Notes: a model not told the origin generated them from the letters alone. 22,342 bases of DNA from Cellvibrionaceae bacterium (GCA_030597965.1 JAUVQU010000012.1:1-22342), one strand, 5' to 3'. Counted from the first letter of the stretch, positions 1 through 7,206 are shown. A program made the numbers and translations.

Positions 1-426
1 ATTGGCCTCATGGTGTTTGCTCTGCGCGAGAACATTAATTTGTTCTACCCGCCGAGTCAGATTGTTAACGGTCAGGCACCTGTTGATAAGCGTATTCGCG
101 CAGGGGGTTGTGTCATGCCTGGCTCAGTTGAGCGAGCTTCCGACAGTTTGCAGATCAGCTTTATGATTACCGATGGGGCCGCTTCAGTTGAAGTGCAGCA
201 TGAAGGTATTCTTCCGGATTTATTTTCTGAAGGGGAGGCTGTTGTTGTTAACGGCATGCTTAATGGTGAGGGTATCTTTATGGCCAGCCAGGTATTGGCC
301 AAACACGATGAAACTTATACGCCACCTGAGGTTGCTGAGTCTGTGTCGGCCGCTGCGGCAAGTTCGGGTGAGCATCAAACCAGTTGTGAAGGCATGAGCT
401 ACGGGTCTCAAGATAATGATTCATGA
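1..426 (+). CDS. ccmE: CcmE cytochrome c maturation heme chaperone (5' end missing)
   Basis: Periplasmic heme chaperone of System I cytochrome c biogenesis: it binds heme covalently and passes it to the CcmFH lyase. The reading frame is open from base 1 and runs in-frame through the first internal Met, so the true start and most of the N-terminal membrane anchor lie upstream of the window. The visible part begins at the end of the anchor, followed by the family segment ENINLFYPPSQIVNG. It carries the heme-binding motif LAKHDETYTPPEV, whose His forms the covalent heme bond and whose Tyr is the usual axial ligand. The C-terminal tail (Ser/Ala rich) is poorly conserved in the family. The stop overlaps the start of ccmF by 11 bases, which implies translational coupling. 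Identity is confident; only the extent is incomplete. Confidence 0.96.
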   Translation: MGLMVFALRENINLFYPPSQIVNGQAPVDKRIRAGGCVMPGSVERASDSLQISFMITDGAASVEVQHEGILPDLFSEGEAVVVNGMLNGEGIFMASQVLAKHDETYTPPEVAESVSAAAASSGEHQTSCEGMSYGSQDNDS

Positions 427-2425
427 AGCGATAGCGCCTAATTTAATGGTGCCTGAGTTAGGGCACTACGCATTAATCCTGGCTTTATGTTTGGCGGTTT
501 GCCAGGCAGCACTTCCATTGTGGGGCAGTTTCACCGGTAATAGGGTGTGGATGGCATCCAGTCGTAGTTTGGCAACAGGGCAGTTTGTTTTTGTTGCTTT
601 TGCCTTTGCCTGCTTAACCTACTCTTTTTTACACGATGATTTCTCGGTCGTTTATGTGGCGAACCAGTCCAACACCTTATTGCCTGATCAGTACAAGGTG
701 AGTGCCGTCTGGGGCGGGCACGAGGGCTCGTTGTTGCTATGGGTTTTAATCCTTTGTGGTTGGTCTTTATCAGTTGCGGCTTTCTCTAAAGAAATGCCCC
801 TCGAAATGGTATCCCGTGTGTTGTCAGTGATGGCTATGGTGGGTGTCGGTTTTCTTTCGTTTGTACTGCTGACCTCCAACCCGTTTGACCGGCATTTGCC
901 TGGTATTCCTACAGAAGGCTCTGACCTTAATCCACTGTTGCAGGATTTTGGCCTGATTATTCATCCGCCGATGCTGTATATGGGTTATGTGGGCCTGTCC
1001 GTCGTATTCGCCTTTGCAATTGCCGCGTTGATATCAGGGCGCCTGGACAGCGCTTGGGCGCGCTGGTCGCGTCCGTGGACCACTATTGCGTGGGTTTTCC
1101 TAACCATGGGTATTGCGCTGGGAAGCTGGTGGGCCTATTACGAATTAGGATGGGGTGGCTGGTGGTTCTGGGACCCAGTGGAAAATGCCTCTTTTATGCC
1201 TTGGTTGGTGGCTACTGCGTTGGTGCATTCGCTGGCTGTGACTGAAAAGCGTGGTGTGTTTAAAAGTTGGACATTGTTGCTCGCCATCTTTGCTTTCTCG
1301 TTGAGCTTGTTAGGTACTTTCCTTGTTCGTTCAGGGGTGCTCACCTCCGTGCACGCCTTCGCTGCTGACCCAGAACGCGGTGTGTTTATTTTGGGTTTCC
1401 TGGGCGTGGTCGTGGGTGGCTCACTTACTCTGTACGCTTTCAGGGCGCCGAATGTGAAAAGCTACGCCAGTTTTGGCTGGCTGTCACGTGAAGCGTTTTT
1501 ACTGCTCAACAACATCCTGTTTATCATTGCTATGCTGACGATCCTGTTGGGTACATTGTATCCACTGATTGCAGACGCTTTGGATTGGGGCAAGATTTCG
1601 GTGGGGCCGCCGTACTTTAATTTCTTCTTCGTGCCACTTATGGCTGTCATCAGTGTGCTGATGGGTATCGGTTCCATGCTTAATTGGAAGCGAACAGAAG
1701 TTTCTTTGCTAAAACGTTGGTTGTCACCTGCATTGATCGCCAGTGTCATATTTGCTTTTATAATCCCTTTCTTTATAGGAAGCGGTGGATATGAGTGGGG
1801 CGCTGTTTTAACGGTTTTCTTAGGCAGTTGGGTGATTCTTTCTATGCTTTCGGACCTGCGTTACCGTCTGCGTAATGCCCAAACACTGAGGTCTGGTCTG
1901 GGTAAGTTGTCACTGAGTTATCAGGGAATGTTGGTGGCACACATTGGTGTGGCCATCTCTATATTGGGTGTTGGTCTTAACACTATTTATAGTGATCAAC
2001 GGGATCTGTTAATGGCACCTGGCAAGGTGGTTGAACAGGGTGGTTACGAGTATCACTTCGATGGTGTAGTTCAGGTGAAAGGGCCTAACTACGTTGCCGA
2101 AGAAGGACGCATTCGTATTTTTAAAGATGGTGAATACTACACAGAATTAAAGCCACAGAAGCGCCGTTATTTTTCCAGTGGTCAGGTGATGACAGAAGCG
2201 GCAATCGATGTGGGTTTCTGGCGTGATTTGTATATTGCCTTGGGTGAACCGTTAGAAGACGATGCCTGGGCGGTGCGATTACACTACAAACCTTTTGTGC
2301 GTTGGATTTGGTTGGGTGCCATCTTTATGTCTATAGGTGGATTGCTGGCGATTGCTGATAAACGCTATCGACGTAAGAAAACTGTGAATCCAGTGGCTTC
2401 AAAAACATCGGCAAGCGCCGTTTAA
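416..2425 (+). CDS. ccmF: CcmF cytochrome c heme lyase subunit
   Basis: Large polytopic inner-membrane protein (669 aa, a normal length) that, with CcmH and CcmI, ligates heme to apocytochrome c. It has many hydrophobic helices. The tryptophan-rich WWD signature (GWGGWWFWDPVEN) is at about residues 245-257 and the conserved His of HPPMLYMGYVG is at residue 183; these belong to the heme-handling surface in this family. A large periplasmic domain (about residues 510-630) precedes a last helix and a basic tail. The ATG lies inside the end of ccmE without an obvious independent ribosome binding site, so translation is probably coupled. The next gene, ccmG, follows after 22 bases, consistent with one operon. 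Confidence 0.98.
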   Translation: MIHEAIAPNLMVPELGHYALILALCLAVCQAALPLWGSFTGNRVWMASSRSLATGQFVFVAFAFACLTYSFLHDDFSVVYVANQSNTLLPDQYKVSAVWGGHEGSLLLWVLILCGWSLSVAAFSKEMPLEMVSRVLSVMAMVGVGFLSFVLLTSNPFDRHLPGIPTEGSDLNPLLQDFGLIIHPPMLYMGYVGLSVVFAFAIAALISGRLDSAWARWSRPWTTIAWVFLTMGIALGSWWAYYELGWGGWWFWDPVENASFMPWLVATALVHSLAVTEKRGVFKSWTLLLAIFAFSLSLLGTFLVRSGVLTSVHAFAADPERGVFILGFLGVVVGGSLTLYAFRAPNVKSYASFGWLSREAFLLLNNILFIIAMLTILLGTLYPLIADALDWGKISVGPPYFNFFFVPLMAVISVLMGIGSMLNWKRTEVSLLKRWLSPALIASVIFAFIIPFFIGSGGYEWGAVLTVFLGSWVILSMLSDLRYRLRNAQTLRSGLGKLSLSYQGMLVAHIGVAISILGVGLNTIYSDQRDLLMAPGKVVEQGGYEYHFDGVVQVKGPNYVAEEGRIRIFKDGEYYTELKPQKRRYFSSGQVMTEAAIDVGFWRDLYIALGEPLEDDAWAVRLHYKPFVRWIWLGAIFMSIGGLLAIADKRYRRKKTVNPVASKTSASAV

Positions 2426-2447
2426 TATAATGAGAATTAGATAATTC

Positions 2448-2972
2448 ATGTCGCGTTTTAAGCTTTTTATACCGCTGTTTATATTTTTAGTGCTGGCTGT
2501 ATTTTTTTGGCGAGGGCTCAGCCTTGATCCAACGCGTATGCCGTCGGCATTAATTGATAAACCGCTGCCGACTTTTACCTTGGCAGATTTAAATGACCCG
2601 GCTGTTATGCGTACTCAAGACTCCCTCAAAGGGCGCGCGGCACTGCTCAATGTTTGGGCGACCTGGTGTGTTTCCTGTCGGGTAGAGCATCCGTATTTAC
2701 TGCAATTAGCGGAGCAGGGGGTGCCGATCTACGGTATTAATTATAAAGATGATGTAACCCAGGCGCGGCAGTGGCTTAAGGATTTGGAAAACCCTTACGT
2801 GTTTAATGTAGTGGATGCCGATGGTCGTTTAGGTATTGATTTAGGTGTATTTGGGGCGCCTGAAACCTACGTGTTGGATAAGCAAGGTGTTATTCGATAT
2901 AAGCATGTGGGTGTGTTGGATGACCGGGTGTGGCGAGAGACAGTTGGTCCGATATTTGAACAGTTGCAGTAA
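2448..2972 (+). CDS. ccmG: CcmG/DsbE thioredoxin-like thiol:disulfide oxidoreductase
   Basis: Membrane-anchored periplasmic thioredoxin-fold protein that helps keep the CxxCH cysteines of apocytochrome c reduced for heme attachment. It is 174 aa, with one N-terminal anchor helix (about residues 5-22) and then a thioredoxin domain. The active site is WCVSC (Cys74 and Cys77); many homologues have WCPTC, so the two intervening residues differ here. The family segment GVFGAPETYVLDKQG (substrate-groove loop with cis-Pro region) is present. It is the last gene of the upstream ccm block and is followed at once by a strong terminator. The expected next gene, ccmH, is found about 4.4 kb further on. 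Confidence 0.97.
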   Translation: MSRFKLFIPLFIFLVLAVFFWRGLSLDPTRMPSALIDKPLPTFTLADLNDPAVMRTQDSLKGRAALLNVWATWCVSCRVEHPYLLQLAEQGVPIYGINYKDDVTQARQWLKDLENPYVFNVVDADGRLGIDLGVFGAPETYVLDKQGVIRYKHVGVLDDRVWRETVGPIFEQLQ

Positions 2973-2996
2973 TAGAAAGCGAATCTTTAAGATAAT

Positions 2997-3022
2997 AAAA
3001 AAGCGCCTGCAGGCGCTTTTTT
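2997..3022. terminator. Bidirectional intrinsic terminator between ccmG and the P450 gene
   Basis: Perfect 26-base palindrome: an A6 run, a GC-rich core GCGCCTGCAGGCGC, then a T6 run. Folded with a TGCA loop it gives a GC-rich stem followed by a U-tract on either strand. It lies 25 bases after the ccmG stop and 25 bases before the stop of the convergent P450 gene, so it can end both transcripts. Confidence 0.93.
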
Positions 3023-3046
3023 ATTATCTGGATCAAGCACTGAAAA

Positions 3047-4432
3047 TCAGTGTCTGCGTCCATTAACGATCACCTTAAAGTGCTTGTTCGGCCCGGGTGT
3101 CGGGAAGGTCTGCTTCTTAAATACATAGCCTTCCGGCAGACTCATATCCAACTTGTAAAACAATCGAGCCATGGTGAGCATCATTTGCATCTCGGCCAGT
3201 GTTTTACCCAGGCAGGTATGCGGACCGCGGCTGTAGGGAGTGAAGGCGCCGGGAATTTTGTATTGCTCAACGGGGCGATGAATGTCGAACTTCATTGGGT
3301 TGGGGAAGAACTCTTCCATGTAGTGGCACACGGTGTAACCCATGTAAACCAACTCGCCTTCTTTAACCTGCACGCCCTCGTATACGAAATCCGTATTGGC
3401 CACACGCATGGCCAGTGGCGCTATAGGATGTAAGCGCAGCGTTTCCAGCATGGCGCGGTGCAATGTAGGCATTTCCTTCGGGGTTAGATCCTCTTCTCCA
3501 ATCTCATCCTTGGCAAACAAGGCATCCACCTCTTTGTGGATTCCCTCCAGGGCCTCGGGGCAGGCTAACACTTCATAGAGCATGCTGCCGATAGTATTGG
3601 CAACGGTATCCAGACCGGCAACATAAGGCGATACAACGACTTGAATGATGTCTGATGCAGGTAATAGCTCAGGGTCTGCCTCGTGCATCTCCATAGCATC
3701 ATCAATTAGTGTGCGACGGCCTTCAAAGCCATTGGCTTTACGCTCGTGATAGCGATCAATCAGCTTTTGGCCAATGTCATGAAGCACGGCGCGGGAACGC
3801 TTATAGCTTGGTGTGTGCGCCATAAATTCCGGCCATATTTTAATGGCGCGCACCATAATCATATTGCGAACGGCAATGCGGATGTCTTCCTCATAACCGC
3901 TGGGTACGTGGTCGTTACTCAGAAAACCCAACTGGTGGGTTGCCATACGCTGAAATGCCCAGACGACACTAACTTCTTTTCCACTTTCCCAGCGCTCATC
4001 AATCTCGTCATCGGTGACAGCTATAACTGCAGGATAGTGCCCGCGCATGGCACCTTTGGCAAAACTGGGTTGGAAGGCTTTTCGTAAACGTTTATGGATG
4101 TCGCCATCAACCGCAACCAGGCTGTATTTGGCGCCAAATTCTTTTGAAACACCCTCCCAGACTTCTTTGGAGCGCAAGCAGGTTTTACCTTCAGCCGAAC
4201 CCATCAGCTTGGCTGACTCAGGGCCAGCGAGTGCCAGCCATTTTTTGCCCATGATATTGGTTTGGAATACGGGTCCGTTTTCACGGTAAGCGTCATAAAA
4301 GAATTTACCTGGGTCTCTCGCCAGTTGCATCGCATTGCCAAGCAGCGGCAGGCCACCGGTGACAGAAGGAACTTTAGAGCGATCGGTAATGACGTCTGGT
4401 TTGGATTCCACAGCTTCGATTACAGCGTTCAT
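3047..4432 (-). CDS. Cytochrome P450 monooxygenase
   Basis: Soluble-looking P450 of 461 aa (usual bacterial length 400-470), with no membrane anchor. Family hallmarks are in order: an I-helix oxygen-activation motif AGLDT (residues 272-276), a K-helix ExxR as ETLR (330-333), and a heme-binding loop YSRGPHTCLG with the Cys thiolate ligand at residue 407. The usual Phe seven residues before the Cys is replaced by Tyr, and the Arg two before it by His; both are tolerated in the family. No ferredoxin or ferredoxin reductase is in the window, so electrons must come from elsewhere. The start has an AAAGG ribosome binding site 7 bases upstream. It is transcribed against ccmG, and a long inverted repeat lies in its leader. 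The substrate cannot be read from sequence; nearby crotonase and fatty-acid genes make lipid or terpenoid substrates plausible but unproven. Confidence 0.95.
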   Translation of the reverse strand: MNAVIEAVESKPDVITDRSKVPSVTGGLPLLGNAMQLARDPGKFFYDAYRENGPVFQTNIMGKKWLALAGPESAKLMGSAEGKTCLRSKEVWEGVSKEFGAKYSLVAVDGDIHKRLRKAFQPSFAKGAMRGHYPAVIAVTDDEIDERWESGKEVSVVWAFQRMATHQLGFLSNDHVPSGYEEDIRIAVRNMIMVRAIKIWPEFMAHTPSYKRSRAVLHDIGQKLIDRYHERKANGFEGRRTLIDDAMEMHEADPELLPASDIIQVVVSPYVAGLDTVANTIGSMLYEVLACPEALEGIHKEVDALFAKDEIGEEDLTPKEMPTLHRAMLETLRLHPIAPLAMRVANTDFVYEGVQVKEGELVYMGYTVCHYMEEFFPNPMKFDIHRPVEQYKIPGAFTPYSRGPHTCLGKTLAEMQMMLTMARLFYKLDMSLPEGYVFKKQTFPTPGPNKHFKVIVNGRRH

Positions 4433-4518
4433 GTTTAAACCTTTGTGTAATAGTTATGTCAGGTAACAAATGTATGTCTGCTTTATATCATGGATAAAAG
4501 TTAGGAAGTGTTAATTTT

Positions 4519-4542
4519 GAGACATTTTATAAAAAACGTCTC
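4519..4542. promoter_or_regulatory. Candidate operator upstream of the P450 gene
   Basis: A 24-base inverted repeat with 10-base arms GAGACATTTT and AAAACGTCTC around ATAA; the arms match at 9 of 10 positions. It lies 87-110 bases before the P450 start on the minus strand, in the promoter region. Size and symmetry suit a dimeric repressor such as a TetR-type protein, but no regulator gene is adjacent. No U-tract follows on either strand, so a terminator is less likely. In the rest of this gap (about 4543-4686) I see no gene or convincing signal. Confidence 0.55.
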
Positions 4543-4686
4543 TTATTCTTGTTTTGGGTCAAATTTCAGAAAGTGGTTTTAACCGCTGGGAGGTCGGTTT
4601 GTGTGGCTGTAGAAGGGCAATGGGTGCTCAGGAAAAGAAAGCGCAATTGAGGCGGGTGTAATAAGGACAGGCTGAGTCAGAGTGAC

Positions 4687-4717
4687 TAACCTAAAGTGCA
4701 GAAAGCACTTTAGGTTA
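4687..4717 (-). terminator. Hairpin after the crotonase gene
   Basis: Perfect 13-base-pair stem (TAACCTAAAGTGC / GCACTTTAGGTTA) with a 5-base loop, 15 bases beyond the crotonase stop on the minus strand. There is no clear U-tract on the minus-strand side, so it may act as an mRNA 3'-end stabiliser or Rho-assisted terminator rather than a classic intrinsic one. It separates the crotonase transcript from the P450 promoter region. Confidence 0.6.
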
Positions 4718-4731
4718 AGTTTTCTATTGGG

Positions 4732-5568
4732 TTAACCGATCGGCTTGGTAATGGGTACCAATGCTTCAAATTCAGCTTCGCGCTTTTTCATTTGAGCGGA
4801 TACGGCTTCTAAAACATCTTGCTCCTGAAACATACCACTCTGCCAGGTTGCCATGTAATTTAAGCTGTCGCTGACGCTGTGATCTCGGGAAAAATTCATC
4901 ATTTCTTTGCAGCCGGTGATGGCAAGCGGTGACTTTTTAGCGATTTCCCCAGCGATGGTTAAGACGCCAGCTACTAATTCATCGTGACTCTCGAAAATGT
5001 TATTCACCAGCCCACAATCCAGTGCTTCCTTGGCTGTCATGCGGCGACCTGTGTATACCAGTTCACGCGCCATACCCTGTGGAATGATCTTGGGCAGCCT
5101 TTGCAGTGTGCCCAGATCGGCCACCATTCCGATATTGGTTTCCTGTACGCAGAAAAAGGCGTCAGCCGAGCAGTAACGACTGTCACTGGCACAAATGAGA
5201 TCAACGCCACCGCCGATACAGCCCCCCTGAATGGCGGCTAAAACTGGAATACGCATGGACTCTAATAGAGTGAACATTGCCTGGAGGTCGATCACCTTTT
5301 GGCGGAAGTTCAGGTTTTTACGGCCGGGCTCTGCATTGGTATTTAAGCTTCCTTCGCTGAATACCGACAAGTCCATGCCTGCGGTGAAGTGTTTCCCCGT
5401 TGAAGAAATCACTAGGACTCTGGCCTTAGCCTCTTTGTTTATTTGCTCCAGTGCAGCGGGTAGCTCATCCCAAAAGGCTAGGTTCATGTTATTGAGTTGA
5501 TCTGGGCGGCAAAACTGCAGGTGCGCAACTTGGTTTTCAGTGGTCAGGTTGAATGTTTCGTAAGTCAT
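4732..5568 (-). CDS. Crotonase-family enzyme, probable delta(3,5)-delta(2,4)-dienoyl-CoA isomerase
   Basis: Enoyl-CoA hydratase/isomerase fold protein of 278 aa. The oxyanion-hole loops are GKHFTAGMDL (residues 58-67) and GGCIGGGVDL (115-124). Typical hydratases use two glutamates. Here the active-site pattern is Asp123, Glu143 and Asp151 (in GVDL, VQET and VADLG), which matches from memory the catalytic Asp/Glu/Asp set of the eukaryotic ECH1-type dienoyl-CoA isomerase. The following LQRLPKII is also ECH1-like. Such enzymes shift conjugated double bonds during oxidation of unsaturated fatty acids with odd-numbered double bonds. The gene stands alone on the minus strand with its own putative promoter and a 3' hairpin. 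General crotonase assignment is near certain; the isomerase reading is an inference from motifs. Confidence 0.85.
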   Translation of the reverse strand: MTYETFNLTTENQVAHLQFCRPDQLNNMNLAFWDELPAALEQINKEAKARVLVISSTGKHFTAGMDLSVFSEGSLNTNAEPGRKNLNFRQKVIDLQAMFTLLESMRIPVLAAIQGGCIGGGVDLICASDSRYCSADAFFCVQETNIGMVADLGTLQRLPKIIPQGMARELVYTGRRMTAKEALDCGLVNNIFESHDELVAGVLTIAGEIAKKSPLAITGCKEMMNFSRDHSVSDSLNYMATWQSGMFQEQDVLEAVSAQMKKREAEFEALVPITKPIG

Positions 5569-5606
5569 AGTGTCTCGGTTCTGGTGATTAGTAAATTATG
5601 CGATTC

Positions 5607-5635
5607 AGACTATGTTTGGATTTAGTGAGAGTCAA
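5607..5635 (-). promoter_or_regulatory. Possible promoter of the crotonase gene
   Basis: On the minus strand, TTGACT (5630-5635) is followed after 17 bases by TAGTCT (5607-5612). The -35 is good and the -10 is weak (3 of 6 matches). It sits about 40-65 bases before the crotonase start. Confidence 0.35.
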
Positions 5636-5725
5636 GGTAAGTGCCGACCAGTTGCGGTGTCAAAATAGTTCATCTAGAGCCGGTCAGCATTAACGTTAGA
5701 CTTCGGTATATAAGTGGCGGGATGG

Positions 5726-5766
5726 TTGATACACATCAATCACTTTATTGCAGCCATGGGTATCCT
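5726..5766 (+). promoter_or_regulatory. FNR/Anr-type box with class II promoter geometry
   Basis: TTGATACACATCAA (5726-5739) is an exact match to the TTGAT-N4-ATCAA consensus of the oxygen-sensing regulators FNR/Anr. A TATCCT -10 candidate (5761-5766) is centred 31 bases downstream of the box centre. That is the spacing expected if the box is centred near -41.5, as in FNR-activated class II promoters. The predicted transcript would start near 5773 and cover the small gene at 5816. No other strong promoter is seen between the box and that gene. Confidence 0.75.
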
Positions 5767-5815
5767 TCACGCGCATATTTAAACCGTTTTATTAAGTTTG
5801 TTGGAGGATGATGTT

Positions 5816-5944
5816 ATGTATATGGATACCTATGTTTTCTCGGGGATACTGATTGTTGTAGTGACCTGTGCACTGTTTGGTTATGCGGTTAAGTTCGCCA
5901 TAAATCATATTAAAAAGGATGCAAAAGATCACCCTGGTGAGTAA
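5816..5944 (+). CDS. 42-residue single-helix membrane protein, unknown
   Basis: A small gene with a strong ribosome binding site (GGAGG at 5803-5807, 8 bases before ATG) that decides the start over out-of-frame ATGs at 5808 and 5811. The product has a short N-terminus (MYMDTYVFSG), one hydrophobic helix (about residues 8-30) and a charged Lys/Asp/His tail ending HPGE, so it is probably an inner-membrane microprotein. It has its own FNR/Anr-controlled promoter and its own terminator, so it appears to be a complete one-gene unit. Its size, its N-terminal MY-x-D-T pattern and the control site recall small accessory subunits of terminal oxidases, such as the CcoM subunit of Pseudomonas cbb3 oxidase. 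That likeness is from memory and unproven. Confidence 0.8.
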   Translation: MYMDTYVFSGILIVVVTCALFGYAVKFAINHIKKDAKDHPGE

Positions 5945-5953
5945 CTGTACCTG

Positions 5954-5977
5954 TGAATGAATGAATGATTGATTGAT
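5954..5977 (+). repeat. Tetranucleotide microsatellite (TGAA)3(TGAT)3
   Basis: Six consecutive 4-base units, three TGAA then three TGAT, directly after the small membrane gene and before its terminator. It is non-coding and too short to show phase variation by itself. Confidence 0.85.
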
Positions 5978-5984
5978 TTGATAG

Positions 5985-6008
5985 AGCTGCCTTTAGGTGG
6001 CTTTTTTT
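5985..6008 (+). terminator. Intrinsic terminator of the 42-residue gene
   Basis: Stem AGCTGCC / GGTGGCT (seven pairs, two of them G-U) with loop TTTA, followed by seven T residues. It lies 40 bases after the stop of the small gene. Confidence 0.8.
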
Positions 6009-6143
6009 ACGTCTGTTGGTAAATTGGGGTAAGTGAAAATCCATGGCAGATGTTGCTTCATTGGTGGCTGTACACTACCTTGTGTGAATAGAGTCATCAT
6101 CGTATGGCTATTAACTCATCTTAGTTTAGTGGCGGGTACTCCC

Positions 6144-6851
6144 ATGAAATCAAAGTTATTTGTAGTGATTGTTGTCTTTTTATCTCCCTTTGTTTCTGCA
6201 CAGAATGTCCGAGAGGCAGCTCAAAATACTGCTCAAATACAAGAGGGGCGCCAGATGCTGGCACGGGACGTGCGAGAGCTTGAAGAGTTTGACGACAAAA
6301 TCGAACTTTTAACCCTGATGTTTGACAGCAAAAACCAAGATCGAGCCAACGTCATCAAAGAGACATTATTGCTGGATATGATGAAGGAGGTGCGTCAAAG
6401 CGGGGTAAAAGCCAAGCAGGCTCGTATTGAAATCGCTCAAAGTTCAGCGGAGGTGCGTAGCGATAACCGTGAAGTGCGTCGCGATAGAAATGATTCTGCT
6501 GATGGAGGTCGAGATCGTCGTGATGATAAAAAGGATCTTGCTCGAGACAAGATGAATCAACGCGATGACCGCCGCGACCGCCGCGATGATATTAGGGATT
6601 TTGAAGCGCAAGTTGAGCGTGCTGAGAAGCAGAAAGAAGTCCTGGATAACCTGAAAATGGCCCACCTAAAGTTTGGTTATTTTAGTCGCGAAAATGCTAT
6701 GGCTAAAAAAGTACTAATTCAGCAATTCCGTAAAACCATGGTGGAGGATATAGAAGCCACACGCCGTGAGTTGGGTGAAGACAAGAGGGAGCAGGGCGAG
6801 GATCGACGTGAGCGACGTGATGATCGTCATGAGAGGAATGAGAGGCGTTAA
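6144..6851 (+). CDS. Exported Arg/Asp-rich two-repeat helical protein, unknown
   Basis: No family recognised. The start at 6144 is chosen because it opens a clean signal peptide (MKSKLFVVIVVFLSPFVSA, cleavage before Gln20). A GTG 37 codons upstream in the same frame would bury that signal. The 235-aa product has no Cys. It reads as two copies of one plan: a helical block (about residues 50-90) followed by an Arg/Asp-rich stretch (105-152, with repeated DRRD units), then a second helical block (about 170-208) and a second Arg/Glu/Asp stretch (208-235). The blocks align around F-x-S-[KR] and a shared M-x-E, suggesting an internal duplication. The charged runs would form salt-bridged single helices or coiled coil in the periplasm. 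The gene stands alone; no clear promoter or good ribosome binding site is visible (6009-6143), and none of the neighbours explains it. Confidence 0.8.
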   Translation: MKSKLFVVIVVFLSPFVSAQNVREAAQNTAQIQEGRQMLARDVRELEEFDDKIELLTLMFDSKNQDRANVIKETLLLDMMKEVRQSGVKAKQARIEIAQSSAEVRSDNREVRRDRNDSADGGRDRRDDKKDLARDKMNQRDDRRDRRDDIRDFEAQVERAEKQKEVLDNLKMAHLKFGYFSRENAMAKKVLIQQFRKTMVEDIEATRRELGEDKREQGEDRRERRDDRHERNERR

Positions 6852-6948
6852 AGTAAAGGGTATTTCATCCCTGCTGGCGAAAAAGGGCATCGTGAAGAAG
6901 ATTTTTTAAATAGCCTGCGGGCGCTTTCGCATTCCAAACCCCAATTAT

Positions 6949-6981
6949 TAAAAAAGGCCACTTCTTTCGAAGCAGCCTTTT
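6949..6981 (-). terminator. Intrinsic terminator of the tRNA transcript
   Basis: On the minus strand, directly after tRNA-Asp: a 13-pair stem (two G-U pairs) AAAAGGCTGCTTC / GAAGTGGCCTTTT with a GAAA tetraloop, followed by a U-rich run. Confidence 0.9.
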
Positions 6982-6988
6982 GTAATAA

Positions 6989-7065
6989 TGGCGGACCGGA
7001 CGGGACTCGAACCCGCGACCTCCGGCGTGACAGGCCGGCATTCTAACCAACTGAACTACCGGTCC
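6989..7065 (-). tRNA. tRNA-Asp (GTC)
   Basis: A 77-base gene with encoded CCA. The acceptor stem is GGACCGG / CCGGTCC with G as discriminator. The anticodon loop CTGTCAC gives anticodon GTC (Asp), and the T arm is GGGTTCGAGTCCC. It closely resembles the Escherichia coli tRNA-Asp. It is cotranscribed with tRNA-Val, 46 bases upstream. Confidence 0.98.
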
Positions 7066-7111
7066 GCATTATCTGACGCTTGGTCACTTCTCTTGTCACG
7101 CAATTGAGAAA

Positions 7112-7187
7112 TGGTGGGTGAAGAGGGGATCGAACCCCCGACCCTCGCCTTGTAAGGGCGATGCTCTCCCAGCTGAGCTATTCACCC
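7112..7187 (-). tRNA. tRNA-Val (TAC)
   Basis: A 76-base gene with encoded CCA. The acceptor stem is GGGTGAA / TTCACCC. The anticodon loop CTTACAA gives anticodon TAC (Val), and the D arm is AGCTCAGCTGGGAGAGC. It is the first gene of a two-tRNA unit read on the minus strand, ahead of tRNA-Asp. Confidence 0.98.
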
Positions 7188-7206
7188 TCGCTGTCAGAAG
7201 GCGCGT

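Noticed and set aside
5641..5692. Imperfect inverted repeat (TGCCGACCAG near 5641 with GCCGGTCAGCA near 5680)
   Set aside because: Two mismatches and a loop of about 30 bases with no promoter logic. It is likely chance.
6033..6143. Longer start (GTG at 6033) for the Arg/Asp-rich protein
   Set aside because: It adds 37 residues with a Cys-rich, uncharacteristic sequence and hides the clean signal peptide that begins at 6144. No good ribosome binding site precedes the GTG.
6989..7187. tRNA genes as an attachment site for an integrated island
   Set aside because: tRNA 3' ends are common integration sites, but I see no integrase gene and no repeated tRNA 3' fragment in the block to the left. 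The split of ccm cannot be tied to them.
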